Below are positions 1-6,511 of a stretch of 7,388 nt of DNA, piece by piece. Position numbers and translations under genes: made by a program. The stretch comes from an uncultured Moraxella sp. Lineage in GTDB: Bacteria > Pseudomonadota > Gammaproteobacteria > Pseudomonadales > Moraxellaceae. The DNA lies in NCBI GenBank assembly GCA_937975585.1, contig CALJUC010000030.1, positions 1 through 7,388 on the forward strand, in the 5' to 3' direction. Position 1 is the first letter of the stretch. Each line of letters starts with the position of its first letter. A model generated the notes under the pieces. The model saw nothing but the letters and a program-made list of their open reading frames with translations. It made no database searches and was not told where the DNA came from.

Positions 1-259
1 ATAGGGTTAAAATAGGGCTCTTTTGGGCTTATTCAAATTAGGGACACGCCCTAATCTATTAAAATTATTTTTGAATTATAAATTTTTGATTTAAGAAATT
101 TCTCATCAAATATCGGTTCTTAGCGGATGTAGATATTTCGTCCAACGCATTGGGTCAAGAAACAGTCATAACACTATTTAAGGAAGTGGCATTATCAATG
201 TGAATGATTGGGCGTAATCAATTGGTGTGTTATAGGGTGGTATGCTTATCATTGGCAAA
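1..259. other. Gene-free stretch, AT-rich, no recognised content
   Basis: No open frame of useful length was found on either strand, and short frames are repeatedly interrupted. One small hairpin is present at 37-55 (ATTAGGG, five-base loop, CCCTAAT), followed by an AT-rich run. It could be a weak terminator for something to the left of the window, but it lacks a clean T-tract. Short peptide-like runs around 140-230 on the plus strand did not match any family I recognise. Confidence 0.5.
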
Positions 260-290
260 AACAAAAACGCCATATCGACTGATATGGCGT
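260..290 (-). terminator. Rho-independent terminator, minus strand
   Basis: An 11-bp perfect inverted repeat (AACGCCATATC / GATATGGCGTT) surrounds a four-base GACT loop. Read on the minus strand, the hairpin is followed by GCGTTTTTGTTTTTG, a good U-tract. It therefore ends minus-strand transcription arriving from higher coordinates. The nearest minus-strand stop codon that it could serve is the tail-like frame ending at 322, about 35 bp upstream; otherwise it would serve read-through from the sirtuin region. Confidence 0.75.
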
Positions 291-315
291 TCCTGCGTAC
301 CTTCCTAGTACAGAT

Positions 316-338
316 AACGTCTTAATCCTTAAGACGTT
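316..338. repeat. Perfect 10-bp inverted repeat
   Basis: AACGTCTTAA, the three-base spacer TCC, then TTAAGACGTT. There is no T-tract on either side, so this is not a standard terminator. The same AACGTCTTA word occurs again at 562-570, which makes three copies of the half-site within about 250 bp. It could be an operator-like site, or one end of a small mobile-element remnant. Confidence 0.45.
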
Positions 339-381
339 TACGACGGTTTAATGCATCCATTGCATTTAGGGGTGAATGACT
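322..381 (-). pseudogene. Possible 3' tail of a lost minus-strand gene
   Basis: A short minus-strand frame after an in-frame TGA ends at a TAA at 322-324 and reads ...NAMDALNRRKRLKD. The basic C-terminus sits about 35 bp before a strong minus-strand terminator, which is the normal layout for the end of a gene. Upstream of it all three minus-strand frames contain several stops, so no intact gene can be drawn. I do not recognise the family. It could equally be chance coding in non-coding DNA; the terminator position is the only real support. Confidence 0.2.
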
Positions 382-570
382 GGCTCATCCTAAGCCTTAT
401 TCACATAACGTTTATCCCATCATCTATCCTTGATAACGCGATAAACCATTCCATTAGCGGCATTTTATCCCTATCTCAATCCTTGAGAAGCCTGTTTAAG
501 GGCTGTCCATGTGCCGTTGAATATATTATTACAAAAACTCACAGGAAGTAACAGTCGCTAAAACGTCTTA
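330..570. repeat. Segment bounded by 10-bp inverted repeats, possible MITE or IS remnant
   Basis: TAAGACGTTT at 330-339 is repeated in inverted orientation at 561-570. The similarity loosely continues inward (ACGAC on the left against TAGCGAC on the right). The 241-bp interior has no intact frame; a 66-codon plus-strand frame at 351-551 has no ribosome binding site and resembles nothing known. I could not identify a target-site duplication. The repeat length is only marginally above what chance allows in this much sequence, so a mobile-element reading is tentative. Confidence 0.25.
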
Positions 571-573
571 TCG

Positions 574-591
574 TGTAAGCCAAAGCTTACA
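574..591 (-). terminator. Small hairpin downstream of the sirtuin stump
   Basis: TGTAAGC, a CAAA loop, then GCTTACA form a 7-bp stem about 40 bp past the stop of the sirtuin remnant. There is no convincing U-tract on the minus strand, so it is at best a weak terminator. The strong terminator at 260-290 may be the true end of the transcript. Confidence 0.25.
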
Positions 592-630
592 AATTGATTA
601 AAGCTAAATAATAATTGTCCCAAATAACTC

Positions 631-876
631 CTAGCTATCCTGCAATATGCCATCCAACTGCTGCAATGCTTCAAGTGCACCCATATTTACCCCATAGTAA
701 TGGTTGTCTTTACCTGTATTAGGTGCTTGAGACTCATTTGGGTTGATTCTTAGTAGCTTGGTATGTTTACCGCGCGTCCGCACGAGTCTTTCACCGAGAT
801 GCCGCACACTCGGAATCGCCATGCCCGCGCCCATCTCAATAATCGCTAGACGATTCACTTTGCTAAGCCAAGCCAT
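631..876 (-). pseudogene. 3' remnant of a second sirtuin (Sir2-family) gene
   Basis: The frame gives about 81 residues from a possible ATG at 874-876. It carries the hallmarks of the C-terminal third of a common proteobacterial Sir2-like deacetylase class: a strand with GAGMAIPSVR (residues 16-25), then LLRINPNE (41-48), then VNMGALEAL (63-71) near the end. In that class these follow the NAD-binding GAGxS motif, the TxNxD motif, the catalytic His and the zinc domain, all missing here. The frame overlaps the end of the upstream intact sirtuin by 14 bp and lies in another frame. The N-terminal two thirds thus appear deleted, with the break at the upstream gene's stop. No good Shine-Dalgarno precedes the ATG. 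The longer open frame up to 966 only reads through the neighbouring gene. A residual translated peptide cannot be excluded. Confidence 0.6.
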
Positions 877-1468
877 CGATGATATCGCCCCCAATGTAGT
901 TGACTGATTTGAAAAATCCCGCTGGCATCGGCAACTCGACCGCTTCTTTATTGACAATATACACATCCGTAGAAGGACGAATATAAGGAAACACAGAAGT
1001 AACCGTCAACGAGGTACCGGCTATCACAATGGTATCGAACTCACTCAAGTGCTGGCTTAAATACGCCGGTTCATCAATCAGCATCTCACCAAATAATACG
1101 ACATTGGCGACATTAATATTGGGCTTATTATGACTAAAATCCCCATGAATATGATAAATCCGATGTTCGTCTAACCCTGCTCGCTCAAGGTAGTTATCCA
1201 CGTTTTGGGTAACGACAAAACCATCATAGGCTTCCACCATTTCTTTAATCAGCGTATGCGCGCGATTGGGTGCTTTTGAATCAATCAATGCTTGCCAGTC
1301 TGCAAAGTGCGCTTGCAGTTTGGCCAATCGCACTGGGTCATATAGGCTATCGACGTGCATGATTGCCATCAGCGCCTCATCGTTGTATAGCGAATTTTCG
1401 TCTTGGCGGTAGGTGGGAATACCAGATGGTGCGGACAAACCTGCCCCGGTAACAAATAACGGTTTCAT
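863..1468 (-). CDS. Compact cysteine-free Sir2-family NAD-dependent deacylase
   Basis: This 201-residue sirtuin-like protein is predicted to be cytoplasmic, using NAD+ to remove acyl groups from lysines or otherwise handling NAD+. Visible motifs are GAGLSAPSGIPTYR (8-21, NAD-binding, standing for GAGxS...GIPxFR), TQNVDN (87-92), HIHGD with the probable catalytic His108, VVLFGEML (123-130), GTSLTV (151-156, second nucleotide-binding strand) and VYIVN (169-173). The order and spacing are those of a complete sirtuin fold, shorter than the usual 230-250 residues. The protein has no cysteine at all, so the tetra-Cys zinc ribbon normally after HG is missing and replaced by about ten residues. The start is well supported: AGGAG lies at 1475-1479, six bases before the ATG. 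A decayed second sirtuin follows directly. Family assignment is firm; substrate is unknown. Confidence 0.85.
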   Translation of the reverse strand: MKPLFVTGAGLSAPSGIPTYRQDENSLYNDEALMAIMHVDSLYDPVRLAKLQAHFADWQALIDSKAPNRAHTLIKEMVEAYDGFVVTQNVDNYLERAGLDEHRIYHIHGDFSHNKPNINVANVVLFGEMLIDEPAYLSQHLSEFDTIVIAGTSLTVTSVFPYIRPSTDVYIVNKEAVELPMPAGFFKSVNYIGGDIIDGLA

Positions 1469-1487
1469 GGGTCACTCCTGACGTTTT

Positions 1488-1507
1488 GATACCACCATGG
1501 TACTATC
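1488..1507. promoter_or_regulatory. Imperfect palindrome just upstream of the sirtuin gene
   Basis: GATACCACCATGGTACTATC matches its own reverse complement at 16 of 20 positions, with a perfect 8-bp core (ACCATGGT) and matching GATA/TATC ends. It lies about 20 bp upstream of the sirtuin start, next to its ribosome binding site. It could be an operator or a small leader hairpin. No convincing -35/-10 pair is visible next to it, so the role is inference. Confidence 0.25.
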
Positions 1508-1540
1508 TTCGTTACAAAATTCACAAATCCAAATCACGGA

Positions 1541-1593
1541 TAATAAAAAAGGTGTATCGATTGTCACGCTTAATGCGCGATTCGACACACCTT
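1541..1593 (-). terminator. Rho-independent terminator for the lipoprotein gene
   Basis: AAGGTGTATCGA (1549-1560) pairs with TCGACACACCTT (1582-1593), giving a 12-bp stem with one mismatch and a 21-base loop that can itself fold partly. On the minus strand the stem is followed by a run of Ts (TTTTTTATTAT). It lies about 30 bp after the stop of the lipoprotein gene and separates that gene from the sirtuin downstream. Confidence 0.75.
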
Positions 1594-1620
1594 CGTTGCA
1601 TTCACGAATGATGGGTACTG

Positions 1621-2058
1621 TTAACGAACGGGAATCACGTTCCACTCGCCCATTTTACCATCACCGTGACGATCACCGACCGCGGTATCATTGGCATAAA
1701 AATACAGTGGCTTACCATTCATTGCCCATTGGTAGCGACCATCATCACGTTTGATAGTTGAGTAAGTGCTACCGGTTGGGTCTACTGGCCCTGGTGCCAA
1801 AAATGCTGGCCAAGCCGCTAGACACAGTGCGTTACAGTTTGATTTATTGGTGGTATCTTTGTCATAGGTATATAGTGTCATTTTCTTATTCGCATCTACC
1901 AAGATGCCGTTAAGACCGCTGACGGGTGCGCGGTTATTGGTGGTGGTATGTACATCATGGGTGCCTGTCTTATCGCGACCAAACACTTCACTCATGGTGG
2001 TACAACCTGATAACGCTGTGACGGTAATTAAGCAACCGCTGAGTAGAATTTTTTTCAT
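1621..2058 (-). CDS. Small outer-membrane-type lipoprotein, PF03640 secreted repeat family
   Basis: This 145-residue protein has a lipoprotein signal: MKK start, hydrophobic stretch 4-16 and lipobox LSGC with the modified Cys at 19. Thr follows at +2, which in gram-negatives favours sorting to the outer membrane. The mature part resembles the COG4315/PF03640 'secreted repeat of unknown function' family. A first unit around 62-86 (LYTYDKDT...C75-x3-C79...AAWPAF) and a second around 109-134 (GKPLYFYANDTAVGDRHGDG) show the typical 'G.pLY.y..D' pattern. Cys75 and Cys79 may form a disulfide or bind a metal. The function of this family is unknown; a role at the cell envelope is all that can be said. 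AGGAAA at 2064-2069 is well spaced from the ATG. The gene is monocistronic, with a terminator downstream and a structured region upstream. Confidence 0.85.
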   Translation of the reverse strand: MKKILLSGCLITVTALSGCTTMSEVFGRDKTGTHDVHTTTNNRAPVSGLNGILVDANKKMTLYTYDKDTTNKSNCNALCLAAWPAFLAPGPVDPTGSTYSTIKRDDGRYQWAMNGKPLYFYANDTAVGDRHGDGKMGEWNVIPVR

Positions 2059-2541
2059 TATTATTTCCTATTTAATTATTTGAATGATCCATATGTAACG
2101 ATTAGCAGGTAAGACTAGCGACTCAAGCAATACTGACAACGTTAGTGCGCTGCTAATCGGCTCTTTAATAAAGTAAATAAAGCAAAGCAATGTTGACTGC
2201 TTTACTTGGTACAAAATAGCACGCTCCATGATAATCGGCAAAGCAAACTACACTGTGATATCAATTATTTACCCAAGTTTACATCGTATAATTTAGTAAA
2301 AATTCACAGCAAATTTTATACTACTAACCCCTCTAACGATGTCATCTATCACGTTAAACCCACGGTGATGACCAACCACAGCTTGGCTTGGCAGCTAGCA
2401 TCATGCATCATAAGAGACTTATTGGGACGCTATATGAATCTTGTCTGGTAAGATACTTACCGTGTACCGTACATGTGATAACTATGTGGCCAAATCATGC
2501 TAATATGAAGCAATATTATTAGACTTTGGATAACGTACGCT
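2059..2541. other. Long intergenic region between divergent genes
   Basis: About 480 bp separate the lipoprotein gene (minus) from the small membrane protein gene (plus). The region must hold promoters for both. It contains the inverted repeat at 2099-2159, a small repeat AAAGCA/TGCTTT at 2184-2203, and GGTAAG-ATA-CTTACC at 2447-2461. AT-rich -10-like words TAATAT (2501-2506) and TATTAT (2514-2519) precede the plus-strand gene, but neither has a good -35. An 81-codon plus-strand frame at 2206-2451 has no ribosome binding site or recognisable motif, and I do not call it a gene. Confidence 0.5.
2099..2159 (-). repeat. Two-part inverted repeat (61 bp) upstream of the lipoprotein gene
   Basis: CGATTAGCAG (2099-2108) pairs perfectly with CTGCTAATCG (2150-2159). 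Inside it, after an asymmetric internal loop of five and three bases, ACTAGCG (2114-2120) pairs with CGTTAGT (2140-2146), counting one G-T pair, around a 19-base apical loop. It lies about 40 bp before the lipoprotein ATG, so it may fall in the 5' leader. It has no tRNA features. It could be a structured leader, a small RNA, or a DNA site; the sequence alone does not decide. Confidence 0.45.
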
Positions 2542-2856
2542 ATGACGATTTGGACTATCTTGGTTGGTTTGCTACTCGTGGTGTCTTCTTTGGCTTCGCT
2601 GTGGTATTTTGTGAAGACCTTAATTATCATGGGCAAAGACAGTGCGCTGATTGCGATACTTGCGATGCTGTTTTCACCCATCGTGCATATCGTATGGTAT
2701 TTAGCCAAACGTGACCAGCTACAACCGATGGAACGACGCCATTTCAAACGCTTTTTTATCAGCTTTGTCGTGATGTTTATTGCCAGTGTCGCATTTTCTT
2801 ACTTGTATTTTACGATGAATACGACCACCACCGTATCGACCCTGACCACGGTTTAA
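2542..2856 (+). CDS. Small three-helix membrane protein of unknown function
   Basis: The 104-residue product is strongly hydrophobic, with likely membrane segments at about 3-24, 35-54 and 71-91. A basic loop between helices two and three (KRDQ...ERRHFKR, 56-70) should face the cytoplasm. That places the N-terminus inside and the Thr-rich tail (91-104) in the periplasm. I do not recognise the family and propose no function. The frame opens after a TGA at 2506 and ATG 2542 is the first start; only a weak TTTGGA lies 11 bases before it. It is the one plus-strand gene and converges on cydC, sharing a hairpin. Coding is supported by membrane pattern and fit between intergenic regions, not by homology. 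A minus-strand frame over the same DNA looks like a shadow. Confidence 0.65.
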   Translation: MTIWTILVGLLLVVSSLASLWYFVKTLIIMGKDSALIAILAMLFSPIVHIVWYLAKRDQLQPMERRHFKRFFISFVVMFIASVAFSYLYFTMNTTTTVSTLTTV

Positions 2857-2871
2857 CCGACTTAACGTGAC

Positions 2872-2904
2872 AAAAATAAAAACCCCAATACGTTTATTGG
2901 GGTT
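2872..2904 (-). terminator. Terminator of the cydDC operon, shared with the convergent gene
   Basis: A 10-bp perfect stem (AACCCCAATA / TATTGGGGTT, loop CGTT) lies 29 bp past the cydC stop. On the minus strand it is followed by TTTTTATTTTTG, a good U-tract, so its main job is ending cydDC. On the plus strand it follows the membrane protein stop by about 25 bp but has only a short T run, so it may work less well in that direction. Confidence 0.8.
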
Positions 2905-2932
2905 CTTACTATTGGATAGACGCAATACAAAT

Positions 2933-4627
2933 CTAGGCGACGACTACCGGCTCTGCCAAGTGTAGGCTTTCCACGCTATTCGGGTCTTGCCATACTTGGT
3001 GCGTCACCACAATCAATAAACCGTCGCGTTGGCGCTCGACCAAATGCTGCCACAGACGCTCACGATTGGTGGCATCCAATCCCGCAAATGGCTCATCAAG
3101 CATCAGCACGGTTTTTGGGGTCAATAGCAAACGTGCTAAGGCAATACGGCGCGCCTGCCCGCCCGACACCGCCATGCCATACTCACCCAAGGCAGTATTT
3201 AAGCCTTCTGGTTGATTTGCTGCCCAGTCTTTTAGCGCAACTTTATCAAGCACTTGCCATAATTCGTCATCGCTAGCATTCGTTTTACCCAAGCGTAAGT
3301 TTTGTGCCAAGGTTTGGTCAAAGATATCAATCTGCTGACCCAAATAACCAAATTGGTTTGTACCATTCACTTGCCAGTCGATGGCTTGCCAATCCACCCC
3401 ATTTAGGCGAATGCTACCCGATGACGGCATTACTTCATTGGCCAAGACTTGGAGCAAGGTCGATTTACCCGCGCCTGAAGCCCCAGTAATCAATAACGGT
3501 TTGCCTTGCACGACGGTCGTATTGATATCAGAAAAACCCACCACCGCACTTGGCATTTTGCCATTTAACTCACTTATCGCCATTTGTAGCGGCTGTCCGC
3601 TTTGACGTATTTGGTCAATATTGACCGTTGGTGTGTCAATTGGTTCGGCAATTAAGAGTTCATTAAGGCGATTTTTTGCCGCCAAGCTATTACCCAGTGC
3701 CAAGTAATTGGTGGCCAAGGGCACGACCACTTCAGTCAGACCCAACACACCCAGTACCGCAGCTAGGATAAGGGGGATATTAACGCTAGTCGAGGCACTT
3801 TGACCAACCCCATACAATACCGCAATAACCACGGCGACCAAGCCCCATTGCACAATCAGCATGGCCATACCACGAGTGCGTTGATTTTGGCGTTGGGTCT
3901 GTTCATACGCTTGGTCTTTGACAAAAAACTTAGCCAACTCGCCTTGCCAGCGTCGCCATAGCAACAGATGAGTAACCACCGACATCGGCTCTAATAAACT
4001 AACGCGGCGTTCTTCGGCAAGTTGGTGCTGATACTTGGCTTCTTTAATCCCGCGTAACGCGGCAATCCACGGCACGATTAGACTTGCCAACATTAGCAGC
4101 ACCACCAAGCCATAGCGCCATGCCGGCACCAATGGTAACCACAACACGATAAACGCCGCAATCATCAGTACCGCAATCTTCGCTTGTACCCAAGGTGATA
4201 CCACACGCAACACAAACTCATCGAGTACATCAATATCGTGGGTCAAGCGGTGCATCGCATGAGCCGAACGCACATCAGACGGCAACTGGCGCGGTAACAG
4301 CTTAGCAAACTGGTTAAAAAACCGCACCCGTAATTGTTGTAATAGCTTAAAAATCGCATGGTGGGATACCATCAGTTCACCATAGCGTCCGGCAGTGCGC
4401 AGCATGGCAAACACGCGAATAATCGCCGCAGGCACCATGTAGTTAAAGGTATGTGCGCCAAGCGCCAACAACCCTGCCAATGCCGCCGCTGACAAAAACC
4501 AACCCGATAGCATCAACAAGCCAATCGTGGCAATGACCGTCACCACACCAAGCAGCAAAGCTAACAGCCAACCATCCCATTGACCGGTGATTAACTGACG
4601 TAAGGCAAAGGTCTGTTTATTTTTCAT
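2933..4627 (-). CDS. cydC: CydC, ABC exporter subunit for glutathione/cysteine
   Basis: This inner-membrane half-transporter has a fused permease and ATPase. With CydD it forms the heterodimer that exports reduced thiols to the periplasm and is needed for cytochrome bd assembly. In the 566-residue numbering (start at 4633), residues 20-310 hold six membrane helices, beginning with the CydC-like stretch LMLSGWFLSAAALAG (40-54). The ATPase domain has Walker A GASGAGKST (384-392), Q-loop around LGQQ (431-434), signature VSGGQ (489-493), Walker B VLMLDEP (509-515), D-loop GLD and H-loop His545. All catalytic residues look intact. I prefer the ATG at 4625-4627, because AGGGG at 4634-4638 is ideally spaced from it; the ATG at 4631-4633 abuts that site. 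The gene overlaps the end of cydD by 11 bp, suggesting translational coupling. No cydAB is adjacent. Confidence 0.92.
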   Translation of the reverse strand: MKNKQTFALRQLITGQWDGWLLALLLGVVTVIATIGLLMLSGWFLSAAALAGLLALGAHTFNYMVPAAIIRVFAMLRTAGRYGELMVSHHAIFKLLQQLRVRFFNQFAKLLPRQLPSDVRSAHAMHRLTHDIDVLDEFVLRVVSPWVQAKIAVLMIAAFIVLWLPLVPAWRYGLVVLLMLASLIVPWIAALRGIKEAKYQHQLAEERRVSLLEPMSVVTHLLLWRRWQGELAKFFVKDQAYEQTQRQNQRTRGMAMLIVQWGLVAVVIAVLYGVGQSASTSVNIPLILAAVLGVLGLTEVVVPLATNYLALGNSLAAKNRLNELLIAEPIDTPTVNIDQIRQSGQPLQMAISELNGKMPSAVVGFSDINTTVVQGKPLLITGASGAGKSTLLQVLANEVMPSSGSIRLNGVDWQAIDWQVNGTNQFGYLGQQIDIFDQTLAQNLRLGKTNASDDELWQVLDKVALKDWAANQPEGLNTALGEYGMAVSGGQARRIALARLLLTPKTVLMLDEPFAGLDATNRERLWQHLVERQRDGLLIVVTHQVWQDPNSVESLHLAEPVVVA

Positions 4628-6449
4628 TGGCATCCCCTACATTGGTGTCGGCCACGACTGGCATGTTAGCCGGTGCGTCACTCACACTAACTTGACCAAA
4701 ACTTAATTGCTTATCGAGCCAAGGTAAGGCTTTGACATCATGGGTCACCCAAAACACGGTTTTGCCTTGGGTCACTTGTTCTAGCAGTGCATGAATATGC
4801 GCGGCGGTATCGCTGTCCAAATGCTCGGTCGGCTCATCAAGTAACCACAAGTTTGCATCTTGCAACAATAACTGTGCAATCGCAAGGCGACGTTGCTGTC
4901 CACCCGATAGCCCACTACCACGCTCACCCAACACGGTCTTGATGCCATTTGGCAAGCGTTCAATCAATGGCCATAACTGTACGGTATTTAACACTTGTTG
5001 CAACTCGGCATCCGTCGCATTGGCATTGGCCAAGCGCAAATTATCCGCAATCGACATCGGTAATAATGCAGTTTGTTGCGATAAATACGCGACTTGTTCA
5101 CGCAGATGCACTTTATCAAGCTCAGCAAAATCCTGCCCGTTAAACCCAATATATCCATCAAAATCGCTAAAGCCCAACAGCACTTGTAGCAAGGTCGATT
5201 TACCGCTACCACTTTCCCCTACCAAGGCCACGCGTTCGCCAGCGCCAATATCCATACTAATCGGTGCCAAACGGCGGCGACCTTCTGCGGTGGTCACTGC
5301 TACTTGCTGTAAGCTGATACTTGGGGCTTGGCTTAAGGTTAGTTGGGTTTTGCCGCCTGCATTGGGATTCGGTACGGCCAAAATCGGCACCAAGCTTTTT
5401 GCCGCACCTTCGGCTTGGGCTTTGACGTGATAATCAGCGCCCAACTGGCGTAATGGCGCATAAAACTCAGGCGCAAGCATCAACAAAAACAACGCTTGCT
5501 GGTACGGCACTGCCACAGCATCTTTTTGCCACGGCAAAATGCCCATCAAGCCAAAGCCCAAATACACCGCAAGCAACGCAATCGATAGCGCCGCTAATAG
5601 CTCTAACGCAGCTGAGTTTAAAAACGCGACTTTTAGCACGTCCATGGTACGGCGGCGATACGCATCGGCCGAACGGTCAATATCCTCACTGGCAATCGAC
5701 ACCGCGCCTAAGCGCTGTAAGGTCGGCAGGCCACGTACCCAATCCAAAAACCGCCCACTTAACTGCGCCATGGCATGAAACTGTGCCGCACTTTTTTTGG
5801 CGGTGGCTTTACCAATCACAATCATAAAAATCGGTACCAGCGGCGCGGTAAGCAGCATAATCAATGCCGCCAATGGGCTTTGGGTCGCTGCCGCAATCAG
5901 TAGCAATAATGGCGTACTACCGACAATTTTCTTTTGCACACTAAAGCGGCTGATATAGCCCACCATCGCATCGGATTGGCTCAAAATCTGCGAGGTCAAA
6001 CTACCATCACTACCAAACTGATGCCGTCCTGCACCGATATGTGCCAGTTTATCCAAAAGCTGTCCGCGCAGTGTGGCAGCCGCTGTTAGACCTGCATTCA
6101 CCGCGATATTGTCTTTTACCATGCCAATCAGTGGCCGCAATAGCAGACATAGCGCAAGCCACGGCAATACTTGCATAAGTAGACCACTATCAAAGGCTTG
6201 ATGGTTAAAATATGCCTGCAACCAGCCACCAAAGACTTTTGACAGTAGCCATGCTTGACCGATAAATAATATCGTCATCAGCACTGACAATCCCCAAGCG
6301 AGTTGGGTTTGGCGTTTGACTGGCTCGGCAACCGTATTTAATAGTTGTTTTTCGGGGTTTGATACGCGGGATTTGCGTTTGCGTGCTGGTTTTGGAGGCG
6401 TGTTGACGTTTGCGTCAGCCTGAACCGATTGGGTCGTTTTTTTTGCCAT
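4617..6449 (-). CDS. cydD: CydD, ABC exporter subunit for glutathione/cysteine
   Basis: This is the partner of CydC, a 610-residue inner-membrane permease-ATPase. Membrane helices span roughly 50-340. They include the CydD-type region around SQILSQSDAMVGYISRF (153-169) and the loop LAPEFYAPLRQLGADYH (325-341), a family signature. The ATPase domain has Walker A GESGSGKST (411-419), Q-loop near LSQQ (456-459), signature LSGGQQRR (514-521), Walker B LWLLDEP (534-540), D-loop HLD and H-loop His570. All motifs are intact. The N-terminus carries a basic, probably disordered extension (about 1-45, with KPARKRK at 20-26), making it slightly longer than the roughly 590 residues usual for the family. 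No clear Shine-Dalgarno precedes ATG 6449. Codons 2-5 include a run of eight As. A good -10 box lies about 57 bp upstream. cydD is the first gene of the operon. Confidence 0.92.
   Translation of the reverse strand: MAKKTTQSVQADANVNTPPKPARKRKSRVSNPEKQLLNTVAEPVKRQTQLAWGLSVLMTILFIGQAWLLSKVFGGWLQAYFNHQAFDSGLLMQVLPWLALCLLLRPLIGMVKDNIAVNAGLTAAATLRGQLLDKLAHIGAGRHQFGSDGSLTSQILSQSDAMVGYISRFSVQKKIVGSTPLLLLIAAATQSPLAALIMLLTAPLVPIFMIVIGKATAKKSAAQFHAMAQLSGRFLDWVRGLPTLQRLGAVSIASEDIDRSADAYRRRTMDVLKVAFLNSAALELLAALSIALLAVYLGFGLMGILPWQKDAVAVPYQQALFLLMLAPEFYAPLRQLGADYHVKAQAEGAAKSLVPILAVPNPNAGGKTQLTLSQAPSISLQQVAVTTAEGRRRLAPISMDIGAGERVALVGESGSGKSTLLQVLLGFSDFDGYIGFNGQDFAELDKVHLREQVAYLSQQTALLPMSIADNLRLANANATDAELQQVLNTVQLWPLIERLPNGIKTVLGERGSGLSGGQQRRLAIAQLLLQDANLWLLDEPTEHLDSDTAAHIHALLEQVTQGKTVFWVTHDVKALPWLDKQLSFGQVSVSDAPANMPVVADTNVGDANEK
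4634..4638 (-). promoter_or_regulatory. Ribosome binding site deciding the cydC start
   Basis: AGGGG on the minus strand lies inside the last codons of cydD. It is six bases from the ATG at 4627 but touches the ATG at 4633, so the shorter, 564-residue form of CydC is the more likely product. Confidence 0.55.
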
Positions 6450-6505
6450 AGGGATACAGCTTAGACAATGTAATGGGCGTGATAGATAAGCATAATTGAC
6501 GGGCT

Positions 6506-6511
6506 ATTATA
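6506..6511 (-). promoter_or_regulatory. Probable -10 box of the cydDC promoter
   Basis: A perfect TATAAT on the minus strand lies about 57 bp before the cydD start, in the short gap after the upstream terminator. No good -35 is found at 16-18 bp spacing (the best position reads TAATCC), so it may depend on an activator. I saw no clear FNR-type palindrome around it. Confidence 0.4.

Noticed and set aside
351..551. 66-codon plus-strand open frame
   Set aside because: No ribosome binding site, no recognisable motif, low-complexity hydrophobic run, and it spans the inside of the possible repeat-bounded remnant.
877..966. N-terminal extension of the downstream sirtuin frame
   Set aside because: Over these bases the other frame encodes the conserved end of the intact sirtuin; the extension is compositionally odd (CRCQRD) and matches nothing.
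631..1468. A single sirtuin gene split by a simple frameshift
   Set aside because: The upstream 201-residue part already has the late GTSLTV strand and a normal ending, while the downstream part repeats the equivalent region (GAGMAIPSV). A single-base shift would not duplicate that segment.
1497..1754. 85-codon plus-strand open frame
   Set aside because: It runs through the lipoprotein terminator and opposite the lipoprotein coding sequence, and its His/Arg-rich product is an antisense artefact.
2099..2159. tRNA gene
   Set aside because: The outer stem is 10 bp, the total is only 61 bases, and there is no TTC-type T-loop or anticodon arm.
2206..2451. 81-codon plus-strand open frame in the intergenic region
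   Set aside because: No ribosome binding site, no recognisable motif, and residue composition typical of translated AT-rich intergenic DNA.
4939..5430. 163-codon plus-strand open frame opposite cydD
   Set aside because: It is antisense to the conserved ATPase domain of cydD; the other long frames inside cydC and cydD are shadows for the same reason.
6426..6449. Phase-variable homopolymer at the start of cydD
   Set aside because: A run of eight As inside codons 2-5 is short, and AAA-rich second codons are common after a start; nothing else suggests switching in an operon of this type.
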